Position numbers and translations under genes: made by a program. This document shows, one piece after another, positions 59,917 to 64,000 of a DNA stretch of 64,000 nt. The stretch's first letter is position 1, and every line of letters begins with the position of its first letter. Below the pieces are notes generated by a model. The model ran no database searches, was not told the DNA's origin, and saw only the letters and a list, made by a program, of their open reading frames with translations. Source of the stretch: Lolliginicoccus lacisalsi (GTDB lineage Bacteria; Actinomycetota; Actinomycetes; Mycobacteriales; Mycobacteriaceae). The stretch lies in the NCBI RefSeq assembly GCF_014841105.1, contig NZ_JACYWE010000005.1, positions 124,001 through 188,000 of the forward strand, written 5' to 3'.

Positions 59917-61593
59917 ATGGAAACCGTGACGCCAGTGAATGCAGGTTCCGCGAGGATCGTCCTCGGCCCGATCGTGCGCTACGTCCATGAGACCGAGGCG
60001 ACGATCTGGGTGCAGGCCAGCGTTGCCTGCACCGTCACGGTGCTGTGCGACGGGCAGGAATGCTCGGCTCCCACCTGGACGGTGCACGGCCGCCACTACG
60101 CGCTGGTGCAGCTCGCCGGCCTTGCTCCGGGGCGCGCGCATCCCTACTGGGTGCAGCTCGACGAGAGCGCGGTGTGGCCCGAGCAGATCGAGGACACCCC
60201 CAGCACCATCCGGACCCTCCCCCGCGGCATGCCGGGTGACGGCACATCGCGGCCCGTGCGCATCGTGTTCGGGTCCTGCTACCGCACCGGCGGCCAGGAT
60301 CCCGAGAGCGTCAAGGCGCTCGGCCCGGACGCCCTCGTCGCGCTGGCCCGCCGCATGCGCGATACCCCCGATGAGGAATGGCCCGACGCCCTGTGCCTCC
60401 TTGGCGACCAGGTGTATGCCGACCTGCCGCCGCAGCCGCTCGCCGACTCGCTGCCCCGGGGCGACGATGGCCTGCCGCGCGCCAGCACCTTCGACGATTA
60501 CGCCGCGCTCTACGAGGCAGCGTGGTCGCAGCCCGATGTGCGGTGGCTGCTCTCCACCGTCCCCACTTGCATGCTCCTCGACGATCATGATCTGCGCGAT
60601 GACTGGAACACCTCGCAATCGTGGCGGGAGGAGGCCAGCGCCCGGCCCGGGTGGGACATCCTCGTGACCGGCGCCCTGTCCTCGTACTGGGTCTACCAGC
60701 ACCTCGGCAACCTCTCCCCCGCGCAGCTCGACGCCGATGCGGTGCTGCGCGCCGTGCTCGATGCCCCCAGCGGGGATGACCGCGCGCAGATACTGGACGA
60801 CATGGCGCGGCGCGCCGACAGCCAACCGACGACGATGCGGTGGAGCTTCGTGCGTGATATCGGGCCCGTTCGGTTGCTGATGCTCGACACACGCTGCTCC
60901 CGATCCCTCGAGCCGGGACGACGGCGACTAGTCGACGACGCGGAATGGAAGTGGGCGCGCGAGCTGGTCCTCGGCGCGCGGGCCCGCCATATCCTGATCG
61001 GCACCTCGCTCCCCGTTCTGATGCTGCCCGGCATCCACCAGCTCGAGGGCTGGAACGAGGCAGTGTGCGACGGGCAATGGGGCAAGCGCTGGGTGGCTCG
61101 GGGCGAGAAGCTGCGCCGGAGGATCGACCTGGAGCATTGGGGCGCCTTCCGCGGATCCTTCCTCGCGATGGTCGACCTGGTCATCGAGGCAGCCACCGGC
61201 CCCCGCCCACCGGTCTCGGTGCTGTGGCTCTCCGGCGATGTGCACTCCTCCTACATCGCCACCGCCAGCCTCGACGATCATCCCGAGGTACCCACAGCGA
61301 TCCACCAGCTCACCATGTCGCCCTTCCGCAATCCGCTGCCGCGCGGCGTGCGGTGGGCGAAGAAGATGCTCGGCTCGCGATTCACCGCTGCGGCCCTGCA
61401 TGGCATCGCCCGCCGCGCCCGCGTCGACGACGTCGGCATGGACTGGACGATCCCGCACGGGCCGTGGTTCGACAATGGCGTGATGACGGTGGAGCTCGAT
61501 GAGGACCACGCCCGCGCGCACATCGACCATGTACCCGCGGGCCGGGACGCTCAGGCCGTGCTGCGCCATACCCGGAGCGTGGCGCTTGCCTAA
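59917..61593 (+). CDS. PhoD-type metallophosphoesterase
   Basis: This 558 aa protein has a fibronectin-like N-terminal domain (RIVLGPIVRYVHETEATIWVQ) and a metallophosphatase core: IVFGSCYRTGG, LCLLGDQVYAD, MLLDDHDLRDDWNTS and VLWLSGDVHSSYIATA. It lacks a signal peptide, so it is probably cytoplasmic, unlike classical secreted PhoD. It would hydrolyse a phosphodiester or phosphomonoester of unknown nature. It stands as a single gene. Confidence 0.88.
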   Translation: METVTPVNAGSARIVLGPIVRYVHETEATIWVQASVACTVTVLCDGQECSAPTWTVHGRHYALVQLAGLAPGRAHPYWVQLDESAVWPEQIEDTPSTIRTLPRGMPGDGTSRPVRIVFGSCYRTGGQDPESVKALGPDALVALARRMRDTPDEEWPDALCLLGDQVYADLPPQPLADSLPRGDDGLPRASTFDDYAALYEAAWSQPDVRWLLSTVPTCMLLDDHDLRDDWNTSQSWREEASARPGWDILVTGALSSYWVYQHLGNLSPAQLDADAVLRAVLDAPSGDDRAQILDDMARRADSQPTTMRWSFVRDIGPVRLLMLDTRCSRSLEPGRRRLVDDAEWKWARELVLGARARHILIGTSLPVLMLPGIHQLEGWNEAVCDGQWGKRWVARGEKLRRRIDLEHWGAFRGSFLAMVDLVIEAATGPRPPVSVLWLSGDVHSSYIATASLDDHPEVPTAIHQLTMSPFRNPLPRGVRWAKKMLGSRFTAAALHGIARRARVDDVGMDWTIPHGPWFDNGVMTVELDEDHARAHIDHVPAGRDAQAVLRHTRSVALA

Positions 61594-61609
61594 ACGGTCC
61601 GGTGCGGAT

Positions 61610-61651
61610 GCCGGCGAGAGCGCGCCGGCGAGAGAGCGTCGGCGAGAGAGC
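61610..61651. repeat. 14-bp tandem repeat, three units, running into P4 copy 3
   Basis: GCCGGCGAGAGCGC (61610), GCCGGCGAGAGAGC (61624) and GTCGGCGAGAGAGC (61638-61651). The last unit overlaps the left arm of the palindrome at 61649. Confidence 0.85.
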
Positions 61652-61693
61652 GAAAAACGACACCTCCAGCGCGTAGACCAGTCGTTTATCGCA
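61649..61693. repeat. Palindrome family P4 copy 3
   Basis: AGCGAAAAACGAC (61649-61661) faces GTCGTTTATCGCA (61681-61693) with a 19-bp loop. It shares the core GCGAAAAxCGAC with copies at 43179 and 44747. It lies in the 281-bp gap between the PhoD-type gene and the DUF1876 gene, which holds nothing else. Confidence 0.82.
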
Positions 61694-61874
61694 CTGTCGC
61701 GGGGATTCTGCGCACTCCAGCGGGGCGCCCGTGCACGCCCCAGCGCCCCAGCGACGTGTGGGCTCCCGCCAACCATGATCAAACCGTTTTGGAGCCGGAT
61801 GCCTATGGACAATCGCACATCATCGGCGCAGGGTGGGATGTGGAGCGGGTGGGGCACCAATCCGAGGAGGAATC

Positions 61875-62141
61875 ATGCAGGACAAGCGTTGGTGGATCGA
61901 TATCAGGATCGACGAGCGGGGTACCCAGACGCGGGCCGAGGCTAGGTTGCACGCCAACGGCGAGCTGCGGCTTTCCGCCACCGGCGTGGCGCGGCGCAAC
62001 CCGGAGGATCCGGACGTTCCGAAGATCGGCGATGAGCTCGCGGTGGCGCGCGCGCTGCAGGAGATCGCGCACCGCCTCGTGGAGATCTCCGCGTCCGATA
62101 TCGAATCAGTTACCCATACGCCGGTTCAGCTCAACGCATGA
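61875..62141 (+). CDS. DUF1876 family protein
   Basis: This 88 aa protein begins MQDKRWWIDIRIDERGTQTR, with GAGGAGG close before the ATG. GVARRNPEDPDVPKIGDELA is the DUF1876 signature (dsRNA-binding-domain-like fold, actinobacterial). Family members are small cytosolic proteins of unknown role, sometimes stress- or dormancy-linked in mycobacteria. Confidence 0.9.
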   Translation: MQDKRWWIDIRIDERGTQTRAEARLHANGELRLSATGVARRNPEDPDVPKIGDELAVARALQEIAHRLVEISASDIESVTHTPVQLNA

Positions 62142-62188
62142 GCCCGCGGGCCGTCCGCCACTAGCGCCAGCCGCGCGATCACGACGGT

Positions 62189-63061
62189 TCAGCCCGCGGA
62201 GCACGGCGCTGGGGCCTCGCTCCCGCGTGATGGGGCCTCGCTCCCGCGCGATGGGGCCTCGCTCCCGCGCGCGTCGAGGCGGGTGCATCCCCGCCCGTCC
62301 GGAACGAGCTCCCCGAGGCAGGGATGCAGCGTCCCTCGCGAACTGGGACGCGGGGCAATGCTGTCGGGCGTGCCACTGTGCTCCTTGGCGAGCGAGCGGG
62401 CTATGCGCTCGGTGAGGTTGTGCTGCACGGTGGCCCATTCCTCGGCGATGATCGAGAACAGCACGGTATCGCGGACGGTGCCGTCGGGGCGGCGGGCGTA
62501 GCGGCGCTGCGTGCCCTCGTAGACCGCGCCGAGGCGGGTGATGGCGAGCTGGGAGCGCGTGTTGCGGGTGTCGGTGCGGATCTCGGCGCGCCCGACGTTG
62601 AGCTCCTCGAACGCGAGGCGCATCAGCAGCAGCTTGGACTCGGGATTGACGATGCTCCCCCAGGTGCCGGGCGTATAGAACGTGCCACCGATCTCGAGGC
62701 GCGCGTCGGCGGGCGAGGCATTGGTGTAGGAGGTGGTGCCGACGATGGTGCCGGGTGCCATGCCCTTGTACTCGCGAGCGAGGCGGACCGTCCACTGCTG
62801 CCAGTTGGACAGGGTGCGTCGCGCGGAGAACAGCGCGTGCAGGTCGGTGGCGCTGCGCGGCCGCGGTACGGGAACGAACGCCCACACCTGATCGTGGTCG
62901 AGGCAGGCGAACAAGGCCTCGGCATCGGTGTCGGGGTCGAGCGGAGCGAGCGAGACGGTCGTTCCGGCGAGGGTGGTGCCTGCCGGGATGGGCCACTGCA
63001 TGGTGGGCCAGGGTGTGTCAGTCGGCCGTGGATCGGCCACCGGCACGAAGGGTGGGATCAT
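62189..63061 (-). CDS. GNAT (RimJ/RimL-like) acetyltransferase with repeat-encoded tail
   Basis: This 290 aa protein opens MIPPFVPVADPRPTDTPW. The GNAT part (residues about 25-225) has GTIVGTTSYTNASPADARLE, the WGSIVNPESKLLLMRLAFEE helix and RAEIRTDTRNTRSQLAITRL, matching the RimJ/RimL and YIR-type family. The C-terminal ~60 residues are unlike the family and end with three RGSEAPS heptads encoded by a 21-bp tandem repeat. Likely an N-acetyltransferase acting on a protein or small molecule. Confidence 0.85.
   Translation of the reverse strand: MIPPFVPVADPRPTDTPWPTMQWPIPAGTTLAGTTVSLAPLDPDTDAEALFACLDHDQVWAFVPVPRPRSATDLHALFSARRTLSNWQQWTVRLAREYKGMAPGTIVGTTSYTNASPADARLEIGGTFYTPGTWGSIVNPESKLLLMRLAFEELNVGRAEIRTDTRNTRSQLAITRLGAVYEGTQRRYARRPDGTVRDTVLFSIIAEEWATVQHNLTERIARSLAKEHSGTPDSIAPRPSSRGTLHPCLGELVPDGRGCTRLDARGSEAPSRGSEAPSRGSEAPAPCSAG
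62211..62273. repeat. 21-bp tandem repeat, three units, in frame within the GNAT gene
   Basis: GGGGCCTCGCTCCCGCGTGAT and two near-identical copies at 62211, 62232 and 62253. Being a multiple of three, it translates as RGSEAPS heptads at the end of the GNAT protein. Confidence 0.9.
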
Positions 63062-63084
63062 GCGCTCAAGTATGCAAGAACCCG

Positions 63085-63176
63085 GGGCGAAAATCGCCCT
63101 ATCGCAGCGACCTTTTTCCCGTGGCTGCGCAGATGGCCCAGGATGCCCTCCCACCTGCATCGTTGATGGGATGCAG
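63085..63176. promoter_or_regulatory. Two perfect inverted repeats between the GNAT and SbmA-like genes
   Basis: GGGCGA-AAA-TCGCCC lies at 63085-63099, and CTGCATC-N8-GATGCAG at 63155-63176. Both are in the 232-bp gap between divergent genes and could be operators or leader hairpins. No clear -10/-35 pair was picked. Confidence 0.4.
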
Positions 63177-63293
63177 ATGGCTCGGCATGGCCTGTGGCGA
63201 GCGGTCGGAACCACCAGTTTCCCGCCGGTTTTGCACGGATCTCGATAGCATTCACCGCTGGTTCATCCCGCAGTGGAACAGGGGCGATCGCGC

Positions 63294-64000
63294 ATGGTTG
63301 GTGCATCGGGTATCGATTGGGGCCAGGAGCTCGTCACGAGTCTCTTCTGGATCCTGCGGGCTTTCGCCATCTCATCGGTGGCCTTTGGCATCGCGGCTGT
63401 CCTGCTCGCTCGGTACACGCGCTGGGGCCGGCAGTTCTGGCGCATCACGGGCCCCTACTTCTCGGGCCGCGAAGCCCGCATCACCCTTCCGTTCGTGGCC
63501 CTGCTGCTGCTCATGATGGTCTTCGGCGTCCGCATGGCCGTGCTGTTCTCCTACCAGGGCAATGACCTCTACACCGCCCTGCAGAACGCGGGCTCGGCGC
63601 TCGCCGGTGGCGACCAGGCGGGGCTCGATGCGGCGGTCGAGGCATTCTGGAACTCGATCATCGTGTTCGGGGTGCTCGCGACGATCCACGTCGTGCGGGT
63701 GCTGGTGAACTTCTACATCAGCCAGGCGTTCGACATCCGGTGGCGGCTGTGGCTCAACAAGCACACCATCGACCATTGGCTGGAGGGCGGCGCCTACTAT
63801 CGCAACCGGTTTGTCGATCGCACGATCGACAACCCCGACCAGCGCATCCAGCAGGACATCACCGCGCTCGTGCAGACCTCGAGGTCCCTGGCGATCGGGG
63901 CTATCGGCTCGATGGTGACGGTGGTGTCGTTCACGATGATCCTGTGGGAGCTCTCGGGGCCACTGACGATCCTCGGGGTGACCATCCCGCGCGCGATGAT
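63294..64000 (+). CDS. SbmA/BacA-like transporter (ABC_membrane_2 domain), partial
   Basis: The frame from the ATG at 63294 is open to the window end (235 codons). It has several membrane segments, then NFYISQAFDIRWRLWLNKHT and YYRNRFVDRTIDNPDQRIQQ, which are signatures of the SbmA/BacA/YddA (Rv1819c-like) membrane domain. In mycobacteria Rv1819c carries an ATPase domain and imports hydrophilic compounds including cobalamin and peptide antibiotics. The ATPase part would lie beyond the window, so it cannot be confirmed. The cobN/cobG genes nearby make a B12 link possible but not shown. Confidence 0.82.
   Translation, partial: MVGASGIDWGQELVTSLFWILRAFAISSVAFGIAAVLLARYTRWGRQFWRITGPYFSGREARITLPFVALLLLMMVFGVRMAVLFSYQGNDLYTALQNAGSALAGGDQAGLDAAVEAFWNSIIVFGVLATIHVVRVLVNFYISQAFDIRWRLWLNKHTIDHWLEGGAYYRNRFVDRTIDNPDQRIQQDITALVQTSRSLAIGAIGSMVTVVSFTMILWELSGPLTILGVTIPRAM

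Noticed and set aside
1-64000. tRNA, rRNA, insertion sequence or prophage
   Set aside because: No cloverleaf, rRNA-like stretch, transposase or phage structural gene was seen on either strand.

Overview
The window is a high-GC actinobacterial chromosome segment, gene-dense, with most genes in short operons whose stops and starts overlap by 4 bp. A mycolyltransferase-like exported esterase, RbpA, and the linked fxsA / lnt / ppm1 block next to rbpA (the arrangement known from mycobacteria) point to the mycolic-acid-bearing Mycobacteriales/Corynebacteriales. A genus cannot be named from sequence alone. No rRNA, tRNA, CRISPR array, phage or intact transposon was seen.

Layout. 1-8.4 kb (minus strand): a wax ester synthase/DGAT-like acyltransferase cut by the window edge, then narI-narJ-narH-narG (respiratory nitrate reductase) read from one recognisable promoter. 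8.5-11.7 kb: a methyltransferase flanked by two copies of an 88-bp palindromic repeat, a lipoprotein and a DHA2-type MFS exporter. 11.7-23.2 kb is an osmolyte region: ehuBCDA (ectoine/hydroxyectoine ABC importer, behind a structured leader), a mycolyltransferase-like protein, a membrane protein, a secreted lipase, a four-gene OpuB/OpuC-type importer, and ectoine hydroxylase ectD. No ectABC biosynthesis genes are present here, so the cell could import ectoine and convert it to hydroxyectoine. 23.4-27.8 kb: urease operon ureABCFGD (no ureE). 28-34.9 kb: a membrane protein/wHTH pair, LemA, an M48 peptidase with a long C-terminal extension, SRPBCC, an NAD-binding epimerase-like protein, an amidohydrolase and a GAP-family membrane protein. 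35-43.1 kb: a small zinc-finger-like protein, rbpA (behind a SigR/SigH-type promoter), the fxsA-amidohydrolase-lnt-ppm1 operon and a two-component system. 43.1-44.9 kb is a decayed accessory patch: a broken DUF1016/YhcG nuclease gene, an hsdS-like start and palindromic repeats. 44.9-56 kb: tldD-tldE, a small exported peptide, a PPOX-fold protein, an orphan sugar-type ABC ATPase, a shikimate-dehydrogenase-like gene overlapping cobN, and divergent cobG. 56-64 kb: a subtilase, a TMEM143/DUF3754 protein, RNase HI, a PhoD-type phosphatase, DUF1876, a GNAT protein with a repeat-encoded tail, and a partial SbmA/BacA-type transporter.

The most unusual feature is between the genes. At least ten long palindromes belonging to five unrelated sequence families (each present one to three times) sit in intergenic gaps. 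Seven of the ten touch or lie within about 30 bp of a short tandem repeat array (10-36 bp units), and in five cases the array overlaps or directly abuts the palindrome arm. This coupling, the broken DUF1016 gene, the possible RNA switch in front of ehuB and the M48 fusion are the items most worth following up.
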